Assembly (NCBI RefSeq): GCF_022846615.1 | Contig: NZ_AP025637.1 | Span: forward strand, 1,482,501 to 1,546,500 | Length of the DNA: 64,000 nucleotides | Direction of reading: 5' to 3' | DNA from: Roseomonas fluvialis | GTDB lineage: Bacteria; Pseudomonadota; Alphaproteobacteria; Acetobacterales; Acetobacteraceae | Part shown: in pieces, positions 17,556-25,801 of the stretch | How the letters are laid out: each line of letters opens with the position of its first letter | How positions within the stretch are numbered: the first letter of the stretch is position 1 | Notes under the pieces: generated by a model | Seen by the model: only the letters and a program-made list of their open reading frames with translations | What the model was told of the DNA's origin: nothing | Database searches by the model: none | Made by a program: the position numbers and the translations under genes

Positions 17556-18346
17556 CCTTTCAGCGGCTGCACAAGCAGCCGATCGATCCGCTGCTCCGCC
17601 TCCTCGCGATACCCTTCGACCCCGATCACCATGCCGAGCTGCCCGGCCGCAGGTTCCGCCACGTAGGTCCCGAACATCCTGTCCCAGACCGACAGGCAGA
17701 AGCCGAAGTCGCTGTCGGTTTCGGCACGGATCTCGGAATGATGGACGCGGTGCATGTCGGGCGTCACCACCACCCAGCGCAGCGGGCGGTCGACCCAGGC
17801 CGGGATCGCGATATTCGCGTGGTTGAACAGGCTGGTCGCGTTCAGCAGCACCTCGAAGACCAGAACTGCCTCCGGCGGCGCGCCGAGTGCCACCACCGCC
17901 AAGCCCTTGATCGCGAGAGAGAGCAGGATCTCGACCGGATGGAAGCGCAGGCCCGACGATGCATCCAGCTCCGGGTCCGCGTGATGCACCCGGTGCAGCC
18001 GCCACAGGATCGGCACCGCATGGAAGATGCGATGCTGCGCATAGATCAGCAGGTCGAGCAGCAGCACCGCCGCGGGGGCGGCCACCCACCACGGCACGCC
18101 GAGTACAGGGAAGAGCCCGAGCCCCCGCGATTCCGCCCAGAGCGCGACGCCCACCGCGCCCGCCGGCGCCACCAGGCGCAGCAGCACCGTCGCGACCGCG
18201 ACCAGGCCGAAATTCGACGGCCAGCGCCGCCAGGCCAGGCGCTGCGGGCGCCGCGGGAAGGCATGCTCCAGCGCCGCCATCGCGACCAGCACGGCGGCGA
18301 AGACGGACAGCCGGATGATCGGTTCCTGATCGAGCATGCGTTTCAT
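17552..18346 (-). CDS. Sterol desaturase/fatty acid hydroxylase family protein
   Basis: This predicts a 264-residue multi-pass membrane di-iron oxygenase-type protein. The His clusters of the family are all visible: 'HRIFH' after the second or third membrane segment, 'HRVHH' shortly after, a His in 'SLFNHANI', and 'HRVHHS' after 'TPDM'. At least four hydrophobic helices lie in the N-terminal half. Such enzymes hydroxylate or desaturate lipid tails; in this bacterial group hopanoid, carotenoid or ornithine-lipid substrates are possible. The start at 18346 or the ATG at 18337 both fit. It converges with the ribonucleotide reductase. Confidence 0.85.
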   Translation of the reverse strand: MKRMLDQEPIIRLSVFAAVLVAMAALEHAFPRRPQRLAWRRWPSNFGLVAVATVLLRLVAPAGAVGVALWAESRGLGLFPVLGVPWWVAAPAAVLLLDLLIYAQHRIFHAVPILWRLHRVHHADPELDASSGLRFHPVEILLSLAIKGLAVVALGAPPEAVLVFEVLLNATSLFNHANIAIPAWVDRPLRWVVVTPDMHRVHHSEIRAETDSDFGFCLSVWDRMFGTYVAEPAAGQLGMVIGVEGYREEAEQRIDRLLVQPLKG

Positions 18347-18432
18347 GTAGCGCGCCCGCGCCCCGCGTGCAGGGGCGCCCCCTTGCCCGTCCGCGCGCGC
18401 AGGGTGACGATGCCGCCAAAGGAGACCACCCG

Positions 18433-19026
18433 ATGATGCTGCGCCTGATCGCCCTGCTGGCCCTGGCACCCTTGCCCGCACTGGCGCACCACCCGATGGG
18501 CGGGGCGGTGCCGGCCACGGCGTGGGAGGGCTTTGCCTCGGGCATCGGGCATCCGGTGATCGGGTTCGACCACCTGGCATTCCTGCTGGCAGCGGGCGTG
18601 CTGGCGGCGACGCTCGGCGTGAGGCGCGGGGCGGTGGCGATCCTGGCCTTCGTCGCGGGCGGCTTCGGCGGCAGCCTGGCGCATATGGCGGGCATCGGCT
18701 TCGGGCCGGTCGAGGCGCTGGTGGCGCTCAGCGTCGTCGCGGTCGGGTTGGCGCTGCTGTGGCGTGGCGTACCGACGGCGGTGGTGCCGGTGGGCTTCGC
18801 GCTGGCCGGCCTGGTGCACGGCCATGCCTTCGCCGAGGCCGTGATCGGTGCGGAGGCGACGCCCATCCTCGCCTACCTGCTTGCGCTGGCGCTGACGCAG
18901 GCGGCAATCGGGCTGGGTGTGATGCTCGCGGCGCGGCGCCTCAGCGCGGATGCGGCGCTGCTGCGCATCCCGGCCGGTGCGGCGGCGGCCTGCGCGGGCG
19001 CGGTGTTCCTGGCGCTGGCCGTGTAG
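18433..19026 (+). CDS. HupE/UreJ-family metal permease
   Basis: This predicts a 197-residue inner-membrane protein with a cleavable signal peptide ('MMLRLIALLALAPLPALAH') and about six membrane helices. The family motif 'GIGHPVIGFDHLAFLLAAG' is present, and His residues recur in 'LVHGHAFAEA'. HupE/UreJ proteins take up nickel or cobalt. A GGAG precedes the ATG at 18433. No hydrogenase or urease genes are near, while the B12-dependent ribonucleotide reductase is about 1 kb away, so cobalt uptake for B12 is a reasonable guess but not shown. Confidence 0.85.
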   Translation: MMLRLIALLALAPLPALAHHPMGGAVPATAWEGFASGIGHPVIGFDHLAFLLAAGVLAATLGVRRGAVAILAFVAGGFGGSLAHMAGIGFGPVEALVALSVVAVGLALLWRGVPTAVVPVGFALAGLVHGHAFAEAVIGAEATPILAYLLALALTQAAIGLGVMLAARRLSADAALLRIPAGAAAACAGAVFLALAV

Positions 19027-19122
19027 CGGGCTGCACGCCCGCCAACGACCGTCTCCTGGGTCCTGGGTGGCGGGCCGGGCTGGGGCCAGGTCGGGGCCGT
19101 TACAGACAGGTCGCACCGCGCG

Positions 19123-20331
19123 CTAGCGCGCCTGGCGGCCGATCACGCGCAACACCGCGAAGCCCGCCAGCACGACCAGCGCGACATGGCCGAAGGCCAG
19201 GCCCCAGGCCAGCGCGCCCTCGCCCCCCGCGGCATCCAGCACCACGCCACACAGCAGCGGCCCGACGAAGCCGCCGGCGTAGCCCGCCATGGAATGCAGC
19301 CCCATGGTGGCACCGCGCAGCGCCGGATCCGCGGCCTGCACCGTGCCCGCGGTGAGCGCGGAGGAATCCAGGTAGATCGCCGCGTTCCAGGCGAACACCG
19401 CAGCCACCGCGACCAGCGGCGGCGACCCCATCGCGAAGCCCGTCACCGCCGCGAAGCCCGCCCCGCCCAGCATCGCGACCGCCACGACGCGGCCGCGCCC
19501 GAAATGCTCCGAGGCCTCGTTGCCTGATAGCGACACCGCAATGCCGACCAGCCCTGCCAGCGTGAACAGCACGGTCGGCCCCGGCAGCCAGGCGGGCGGC
19601 GCGGTAATGGCGAAGGACGCCGCGAGAAAGGCCACCGCCCAGGCGCGCAGCACCGCCATTTCCAGCGTGTGCACGCAGTATCCCGCGATCCAGGCCATGG
19701 CGCGGCGGTTCGCCAGCACCGGGCGGAAGTCGAGCAGCCGCCCGCCCGCCTTGCGTGGCGGTGGCGGCGTCCCGGGCATGACGAGCAACGCGATCGCGAA
19801 GGCGCAACCGGCCAGCAGGCCGCCCACCAGGAAGGCGAAGGACGGCCCGCCGACCGCGGCACAGGCGCCGGCCAGCGCGAAGGACGCCGCGCCAGCGATG
19901 CCGACCCCCGCCGCATGCCACGACACCGCACGCGACTGCGCGGTGCCACTCAGCGGATCGGCGATCGCCTTCAGCCCCGGCATATAGGCCCCCGCCCAGC
20001 CGATGCCCGCCAGCGCGCGGAAGGCGAGGCCGGACCAGAACCCATCCGCCAGCAGCGCAAAGCCGAGATGCGCGAGCGCGGTCGCCCCCGTGCCCACCAG
20101 GTAGATGTGCCGCGCCGGCACGCGGTCGGTCAGCGCGAGCAGTACCGGCACGGCCGGCACGTAGGCGGCAAAGAAGATGCCGATCAGCCAGCCGGCCTGC
20201 GTGCCCGAAAGCGACCAGGCGTCGATATAGGTCGGCAAGAGCGCGGGCAGGGTGAAGGCGCCGATCTGGGTGAGCACCTGTGCGGTCACCATGGCGGCGA
20301 TGAAGCGCGGCGTGCCGGGGGCGACCTGCAT
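19123..20331 (-). CDS. MFS transporter
   Basis: This predicts a 402-residue inner-membrane carrier with about twelve hydrophobic segments. The family loop 'GIFFAAYVPAVPVLLALTDRVPARHIYLVG' sits between helices 2 and 3, and 'ALAGIGWAGAYMPGLKAIAD' marks helix 4-5. I start at the ATG at 20331 because upstream codons would overlap the regulatory region of the divergent MaoC gene. The substrate is not visible; the closest feel is to small-molecule or drug antiporters and CynX-like carriers. Confidence 0.85.
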   Translation of the reverse strand: MQVAPGTPRFIAAMVTAQVLTQIGAFTLPALLPTYIDAWSLSGTQAGWLIGIFFAAYVPAVPVLLALTDRVPARHIYLVGTGATALAHLGFALLADGFWSGLAFRALAGIGWAGAYMPGLKAIADPLSGTAQSRAVSWHAAGVGIAGAASFALAGACAAVGGPSFAFLVGGLLAGCAFAIALLVMPGTPPPPRKAGGRLLDFRPVLANRRAMAWIAGYCVHTLEMAVLRAWAVAFLAASFAITAPPAWLPGPTVLFTLAGLVGIAVSLSGNEASEHFGRGRVVAVAMLGGAGFAAVTGFAMGSPPLVAVAAVFAWNAAIYLDSSALTAGTVQAADPALRGATMGLHSMAGYAGGFVGPLLCGVVLDAAGGEGALAWGLAFGHVALVVLAGFAVLRVIGRQAR

Positions 20332-20427
20332 GTACGCAAGGCTAGGCCGAGCGTCGGCGCGCCGGAAGCGGGGTTGATCGCGCCGCGGCCCCGCCCGACA
20401 CTCCGCCCGCAATCACGGAGGAAAACC

Positions 20428-20886
20428 ATGCGCGTGGTGGAAACGCCCGAGGCGCTGAAGGCGCTGGTCGGCCAGGAACTCGGCGTCGGCGACTGGCTCG
20501 AGGTCACGCAGGAGATGATGGACCGCTTCGCCGATGTCACCGGCGACCACCAGTGGATCCATGTGGACGTGGAGCGTGCGAAGCGCGAGATGCCTGGCGG
20601 CAAGACCATCGCGCATGGCTACCTGCTGCTGTCGCTGCTGCCGAAGCTGGGCGCCGGCGTCTACAAGGTGTCCTGGCCGTCGCGCACGCTGAACTACGGG
20701 TCGGACAAGGTGCGCATCATCAACCCGGTGCAGGCTGGCGACCGTGTGCGGCTGCGCCAGGCGCTGGTGGCCGTGGATGACGGGGCGGGTGGCACCCACC
20801 GCATCGTGGTGCGCCAGACCATGGAGATCGAGGGCAAGGACAAGCCCGCCCTGATCGCCGACACCATCCGCATGACATTCCCTTGA
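20428..20886 (+). CDS. MaoC-family (R)-specific enoyl-CoA hydratase
   Basis: This predicts a 152-residue hotdog-fold hydratase. The hydratase-2 motif is clear: '[19 protein letters not shown]' with the catalytic Asp and His, followed by '[17 protein letters not shown]'. It adds water to trans-2-enoyl-CoA to give the (R)-3-hydroxyacyl-CoA, linking fatty acid oxidation with polyhydroxyalkanoate or lipid synthesis. A strong GGAGG lies 7 bases before the ATG at 20428. It starts an operon with a UPF0173 hydrolase and an enoyl-CoA hydratase/isomerase. Confidence 0.9.
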   Translation: MRVVETPEALKALVGQELGVGDWLEVTQEMMDRFADVTGDHQWIHVDVERAKREMPGGKTIAHGYLLLSLLPKLGAGVYKVSWPSRTLNYGSDKVRIINPVQAGDRVRLRQALVAVDDGAGGTHRIVVRQTMEIEGKDKPALIADTIRMTFP

Positions 20887-20899
20887 GACCGAGGCCCGC

Positions 20900-21610
20900 A
20901 TGAAGATCACCTGGTTCGGCCATTCCGCCTTCCGGCTGGAATTCGGCTCATCGGTCGTGATGATCGACCCCTTCCTGACCGGCAACCCGGCCTTCGGCGG
21001 CGATGCCGAGGCGGCCAGCGCGGGGGCCACGCATGTGCTGCTCACGCACGGGCATGGCGACCACATCGGCGACACGGTGGCGATCTGCCAGCGCACGGAG
21101 GCGAAGCTGGTCACCAACTACGACCTCGCGATGCACCTCGCGCGCAAGGGGGTGACTGCGCTGGATCCGATGAACACCGGCGGCAGCACCGACCAGGGGG
21201 ACTTCACCGTCTCGCTGACCCAGGCGCTGCATTCCTCGGTCGAGCAGGACGAGAATGGCGTCTCGCATTGCCTGGGCAATCCGAACGGAATCGTGGTGAC
21301 GCCGAAGGACAAGGCGGAGCCCGTGGTCTACCACATGGGCGACACCGACATCTTCTCGGACATGGCGCTGGTCGATGAGCTGTATCGCCCGGCGGTGGCG
21401 ATGGTGCCGATCGGCGACCGTTTCACCATGGGCCCGCGCGCCGCCGCGCTGTCGGTGAAGCGCTTCCTGCCATCGGTGCGCGTGGCGATCCCGTGCCACT
21501 ACGCGACCTTCGGGCTGTTGCTGCCCGATGCCTCCGGCTTCGTGGCCGCGATGGAAGGTGCGAACGCCAAGGTCCTGGTGCCCGAGAAGGACAAGGCCTT
21601 CACGCCGTGA
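20900..21610 (+). CDS. UPF0173 metallo-beta-lactamase-fold hydrolase
   Basis: This predicts a 236-residue zinc hydrolase. It opens with '[15 protein letters not shown]' and has the metal motif '[16 protein letters not shown]', '[16 protein letters not shown]' and '[11 protein letters not shown]', the standard UPF0173 layout. The function of the family is unsettled. It begins 13 bp after the MaoC stop and its TGA overlaps the GTG start of the enoyl-CoA hydratase by four bases. Confidence 0.9.
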   Translation: MKITWFGHSAFRLEFGSSVVMIDPFLTGNPAFGGDAEAASAGATHVLLTHGHGDHIGDTVAICQRTEAKLVTNYDLAMHLARKGVTALDPMNTGGSTDQGDFTVSLTQALHSSVEQDENGVSHCLGNPNGIVVTPKDKAEPVVYHMGDTDIFSDMALVDELYRPAVAMVPIGDRFTMGPRAAALSVKRFLPSVRVAIPCHYATFGLLLPDASGFVAAMEGANAKVLVPEKDKAFTP

Positions 21611-22398
21611 GCAGCCTTCCCGGATTGGAGGACCTCGCGACCCTGCGGGTCGAGGTCGCGGAGGGCGTGGCGACGGTGACGATCGACCGCCCGCCGGTGA
21701 ATGCGCAGAACAGCGCCTTCCGCGACGACATCGTGCGCGTCTTCGACGTGCTGCACGAATCCGACGCGGTGCGCGCCATCGTGCTGACCGGGGCGGGCAA
21801 GACCTTCTCGGCCGGGGCGGACCTGAAGGACCGCCCGGATGCCGCGCGCCCCGGCGCCTTCCCGCGCCATTCGCGCGCCGTGCGCGCCGGCTTCGACTGC
21901 GTGATGGAATGCCGCAAGCCGGTGATCGCGGCGGTGAACGGGGCCGCGATCGGCGCCGGCTGCGTGCTGGCGCTGGTCTGCGACATCATCCTGGTGGCGG
22001 ACGACGCCTTCATGTCGATGACCGAGGTCGATGTCGGCCTGGCCGGCGGCGTGGCGCATGTGCTGCGCCATTTCGGGCAGTCGGATGCGCGGATGTTCCT
22101 GCTGACCGCGCGGCGGCTGTCTGGCACCGAGCTGTACCGGATGAACGTCGCATCGGGCTTCTACCCGAAGGCCGACCTGCTGCCCGCGGCGCAGGCCATG
22201 GCGCGCGAGATCGCCGGCAAGGTGCCTCTCGCGGTCGAGGCCGCGAAGCGCGCCTTCACCCTGAACGAATACATGCCGCTGCGCGAAGGCTACGTCTACG
22301 AACAGACCCAGACGGCGCTGCTGGCGAAGACCGAGGACACGCAGGAGGCGCTTGCGGCCTTCGCGCAGAAGCGCAAGCCAGTGTTCAAGGGGCGGTAG
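21607..22398 (+). CDS. Enoyl-CoA hydratase/isomerase family protein
   Basis: This predicts a 263-residue crotonase-fold enzyme. The oxyanion-hole regions are '[18 protein letters not shown]' and '[19 protein letters not shown]', and the catalytic-type acid lies in '[11 protein letters not shown]'. I use the GTG at 21607, which overlaps the upstream stop (GTGA), since the frame further upstream lies inside the UPF0173 gene. Together with the MaoC gene it suggests acyl-CoA turnover, but the substrate is unknown. Confidence 0.9.
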   Translation: MSSLPGLEDLATLRVEVAEGVATVTIDRPPVNAQNSAFRDDIVRVFDVLHESDAVRAIVLTGAGKTFSAGADLKDRPDAARPGAFPRHSRAVRAGFDCVMECRKPVIAAVNGAAIGAGCVLALVCDIILVADDAFMSMTEVDVGLAGGVAHVLRHFGQSDARMFLLTARRLSGTELYRMNVASGFYPKADLLPAAQAMAREIAGKVPLAVEAAKRAFTLNEYMPLREGYVYEQTQTALLAKTEDTQEALAAFAQKRKPVFKGR

Positions 22399-22543
22399 CG
22401 GCGGCTGCGCGACGCTGACGCAGACGCCGGCGGGATGGACTCATCCGGTCGGGTGAAGCCGCTCGCGGGCAGATGCCTGGTGCCGTTGCAGCGCGCCAAG
22501 GCGAGCGGGCAGGGGGTCAGGCCCGATCCCTGGCCGGCGCCGG

Positions 22544-24625
22544 TCAGAACAGCGCCTGATTCCATTCCGGCCGCCAGTCGTGCTGCACCACGGCCTGCAC
22601 GGCGTGGCCCGGCGCGAGGTGGATCGCCTCGGCGAGGCCTGGCGCCTCGGCCAGCGCGCCGGCCAGGGCACGTGCCAGGAAGCCGGGGCCGGAGCGCAGC
22701 CAGGGGTGTTCCTCGTCGCCGCGCGCCAGCGCCTCGATCAGCCGGTCGACCGCGCGACGGGCGACCGGATGCCCGGCGGCCGCACCGAACAGCAGCGGCT
22801 GCGGCGCCCCCCACAGGCCGGGGGTCGCGACGAGATCGGCCCCGCCGGCGGCGAGCGTCGCGATCGGCGCGGCCGGGCGCGCGCCGGGGGCCACGGTCCA
22901 GCCGCCGACCGTGGCGATCCACGCGAGGCGCAGCAGGTCCGCGCGCACTGACCCTTCCCAGGCGCGGGCCCAGGCCCGGCGGCCTGCCTGGCCGAGCCTC
23001 GCGTCGATGAAGGCGGCACCGGCCTCGCGGTCCATCGCAACGACATCGACGCCCGGATTGGCGCGCTGCCATGCCTGCGCATCGGCCTCGCCGGGCGCGC
23101 CGCGGGGCACCACCAGGAGCAGCCGTGCCGGCACGGCGCTGCCCTGCGCGCGCGGTCGCGCCAAGGCGCCCGATTGCACCAGCGACAGCAACAGCCACAA
23201 CGCGGTCGCGGTCGAGTCCGGCAACCGCCGGACGCGGTCGATCAGTGGCAGTATGCGGGCCGTGGGCGCCAGCGGCAGCAGATCGCGCAGTGCCGCAGCG
23301 CCCGGTTGATCGAGCCTGAATTCGAGCGCGATCTGCCCGGTATCGGTCTGACTCGGGTTCAGCGAACGGCCCTGGCGGCGGCGCAGCGCCGCCTCGGCCT
23401 GGGCCTGGGCCGCCAGGAAGCCGCGCGCGGCGACGTCGTCGAGGTTCAGTGCCGCAATGCGCGCGCGGCCATCCAGCGCTGCGCTGTCGGCCGCGTCGAT
23501 CGCCAGCGCGGCGGCGAAGGCCTCGTCCGCGGCGGCGAAGTCGAGCTCGGCCTCGGCCGAGCGTGCCGCGAACATCAGCCGCGCGTGCCGCTCGGCCGGC
23601 GATGCCTCCGGCGCGGCCGCGAGGCAAGCCGCACGCTCCGCCGAGTCGCCCAACACCAGAGCAAGCCGCGCCCAGGCCTCCCAGCGGCCGTGTTGGACCG
23701 GGGATTGCGCCAGCGCGGCCTCTCGCAGCAGGGCCAGCGCCGCGGCGACCTCGCCCCGTGCCCGCAGAAGCTGGGCCCGGGGGCCGATGAAGTCCGGCCT
23801 TGGGCCGAGCCTGGCCTCGGCCGCGTCCAGCACGGCCGCGGCGGCATCCGGCGCGCCGTCGCGCAGGTGGCATTGCGCGAGGCCGGAGGCGGCATTGGCG
23901 AGTCCCGGGTCGCGCTGCAGCGCCTCGGTGAAGCAGTCGGCGGCCTGGTCGGTGACGCGCTCTGCGAACCACAGCCATCCGCGCAGCAGCGAGATGGCGG
24001 GCGCGGCGGGGTCGCGCGCCTCGGCCTGGTCGAGCAGGTCGTGCGCCGCGACCAGGTCGTCGCGCGCGCGCGCAGCCTGCGCGAGCGCGACCAGCGGCGC
24101 GGCCGCGGTGGCATCGAGGCTTGCGACCTGCCGAAGCGCCTGGTGTTCGGTATCCGCATCCCCGGCGGCCTTGGCGGCAGCCGCGAGCGCATTCCAGGCG
24201 GGGATCGCGGCGGGGTCGTGTTCGGTGGCGGCGCGCGCAAGGTCCAGCGCGCGGGCGTGCTGCCCGGCGGCGCGCGCCTGGTTGGCCATCGGCACCAGGA
24301 TGCGGTGGGGTTCGCGCAGCTTGGGCAGGGCGATGTCGAAATGCGCGAGGGCCTCGGCCGGGCGGCCGCGGGCGGACTTGGCCCAGGCGGCCTCGAGATG
24401 CGCGTGGTGATTGTTCGGGTGTTCGGCCAGCACGGCCGCGATCAGCGGCAAAGCGCTGTCGGCCTGGCCTGACTGGGTGAGCGTGCCGATCCGTTCGAGC
24501 CGGGCCTGCATGTTGCCCGGCTGCTGTTCCAGGATCCGGTCGAACAAGGTCACGGCCGCGTCGAACTCGCGGTTACGGCGCGCGGCCCGGGCAGCGGCCA
24601 GCATCCCCGGGATGTCGACGGTCAA
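22544..24625 (-). CDS. TPR protein with degenerate GT32-like C-terminal domain
   Basis: This predicts a 693-residue protein starting at a TTG at 24625, chosen because a GGAGGG lies five bases upstream. Residues about 1-440 are helical TPR-type repeats ('AVTLFDRILEQQPGNMQARLE', 'CFTEALQRDPGLANAASGLA'). The C-terminal ~200 residues resemble GT32-type sugar transferases: 'SVRADLLRLAWIATVGGWTV' matches the 'kaDllRy..Ly..GG.Y' core. The DxD nucleotide-sugar motif that should follow is replaced by 'APGARPAAPI'. It is thus probably inactive as a transferase, or works differently. It heads the glycan cluster. Confidence 0.6.
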   Translation of the reverse strand: MTVDIPGMLAAARAARRNREFDAAVTLFDRILEQQPGNMQARLERIGTLTQSGQADSALPLIAAVLAEHPNNHHAHLEAAWAKSARGRPAEALAHFDIALPKLREPHRILVPMANQARAAGQHARALDLARAATEHDPAAIPAWNALAAAAKAAGDADTEHQALRQVASLDATAAAPLVALAQAARARDDLVAAHDLLDQAEARDPAAPAISLLRGWLWFAERVTDQAADCFTEALQRDPGLANAASGLAQCHLRDGAPDAAAAVLDAAEARLGPRPDFIGPRAQLLRARGEVAAALALLREAALAQSPVQHGRWEAWARLALVLGDSAERAACLAAAPEASPAERHARLMFAARSAEAELDFAAADEAFAAALAIDAADSAALDGRARIAALNLDDVAARGFLAAQAQAEAALRRRQGRSLNPSQTDTGQIALEFRLDQPGAAALRDLLPLAPTARILPLIDRVRRLPDSTATALWLLLSLVQSGALARPRAQGSAVPARLLLVVPRGAPGEADAQAWQRANPGVDVVAMDREAGAAFIDARLGQAGRRAWARAWEGSVRADLLRLAWIATVGGWTVAPGARPAAPIATLAAGGADLVATPGLWGAPQPLLFGAAAGHPVARRAVDRLIEALARGDEEHPWLRSGPGFLARALAGALAEAPGLAEAIHLAPGHAVQAVVQHDWRPEWNQALF

Positions 24626-24680
24626 TCGAGCCCTCCGCTGGGCGGTCGGCGGTGCGGGGCCGCCAGGGCCCCGCGCCGGT

Positions 24681-25580
24681 TCAGGCCGCCGCCTGGTCCG
24701 GGGCGGTGCCGATCGCCTGGGCGCGTGCGTCGATCCGCGCGAGCGTCGCGGCGGGCACCTGGCGGCGGGACTTGGCGTGCGGCAGGTCCATCTCGCCGAC
24801 CTCGCGGCCGTGCGGGAACAGCGCAACAAACTCCGCGTGGTTGGAGAAGCGTTCGCGCGGCACGTGGTCGCAGAAGGATTCGACCGGCTGACCCTCGGCG
24901 ATGATGACGTCGTGGCGCGCCAGTTCGAGACTGAAGTACTCGAAGGTGTCCGCCGGGGCCGGGATCTGGCGGATGGTGCTGCCGTTCACCAGCGCCTGGG
25001 CGAAGCAGAGCACGCCGTCCAACACGATGGCATGGTGCGGGGACACCCGCAGGTCGCGCTCGGGCAGGTTCTCGTCGAGCGCGCCGGCCTGGATCAGGAT
25101 GGGGTCGCGGGTCTCGGCATTGCCGAAGCGGCTGGAGACGGTCTGCCGCCCCACGAACAGTACCGGTTCGGCACTGCCATCGGCGGTCAGCACGAGGTCA
25201 CCGGGGCGCAGGGACTCGATAGCCACGTCGCCGGTCGGGGTGCGGATGGCGGTGCCGGCGAGAAAGCACACGAAGATCGGGCTCGAATCCGGGCCGGTGA
25301 TGTCCGGCGAGATCAGATTGTCGGCCGAAACGAAGAACGTGTAGTTCCCGGACGGCAGATCATCGATGCTGTTCGGGTTGAACGTCACGGTGCGCGCGCC
25401 ATTCCCGACATACGCGCGGTCTTCCTGGGCGACCGCCGTGATGATGCCATTCTCGTCGCGCGCGAAGAGCGTGAAGCGGGTCAGTGCGGCCCCATTCGTC
25501 ACGCCGATGCTCACCGTCGGCGGTGTGCCGGCCGGATCAGCAGGGTTCACCACGGGCGCGTTCACGGACGTCACAGGCAT
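24681..25580 (-). CDS. Hint-domain protein
   Basis: This predicts a 299-residue protein with a Hint (hedgehog/intein) domain. After an N-terminal beta-rich region of about 110 residues comes 'VCFLAGTAIRTPTGDVAIES', with the Hint Cys, then 'LRPGDLVLTADG', 'VSPHHAIVLDGVL' and 'NHAEFVALFPHGREVGEM'. Hint domains self-cleave or splice. This type, without inteins, is common in Acetobacteraceae and Rhodobacterales next to surface proteins. I start at the ATG at 25580 with a G-rich Shine-Dalgarno just upstream. Its neighbours point to a secreted or surface role. No DNA-binding part of an intein is seen. Confidence 0.85.
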   Translation of the reverse strand: MPVTSVNAPVVNPADPAGTPPTVSIGVTNGAALTRFTLFARDENGIITAVAQEDRAYVGNGARTVTFNPNSIDDLPSGNYTFFVSADNLISPDITGPDSSPIFVCFLAGTAIRTPTGDVAIESLRPGDLVLTADGSAEPVLFVGRQTVSSRFGNAETRDPILIQAGALDENLPERDLRVSPHHAIVLDGVLCFAQALVNGSTIRQIPAPADTFEYFSLELARHDVIIAEGQPVESFCDHVPRERFSNHAEFVALFPHGREVGEMDLPHAKSRRQVPAATLARIDARAQAIGTAPDQAAA

Positions 25581-25801
25581 GGTCGAAAATCCCCCCACAT
25601 CGGCGGGGAGCCATCTGCCCTCGCCGCCGCACCAGACGCCGAAGTGGCGACCCAACTTGGATCGTCAGAATCGGGGTCTGTTGGCGACGAGTCAATCATT
25701 CATGATGACGCAACCAAGTTAAATAACATCCACAACCCAAGCGTGCAATCTTTTTGTTACTTCGCGCCCGTGGAGTCTATCAGGCCGTCACGCGCCGCCG
25801 C

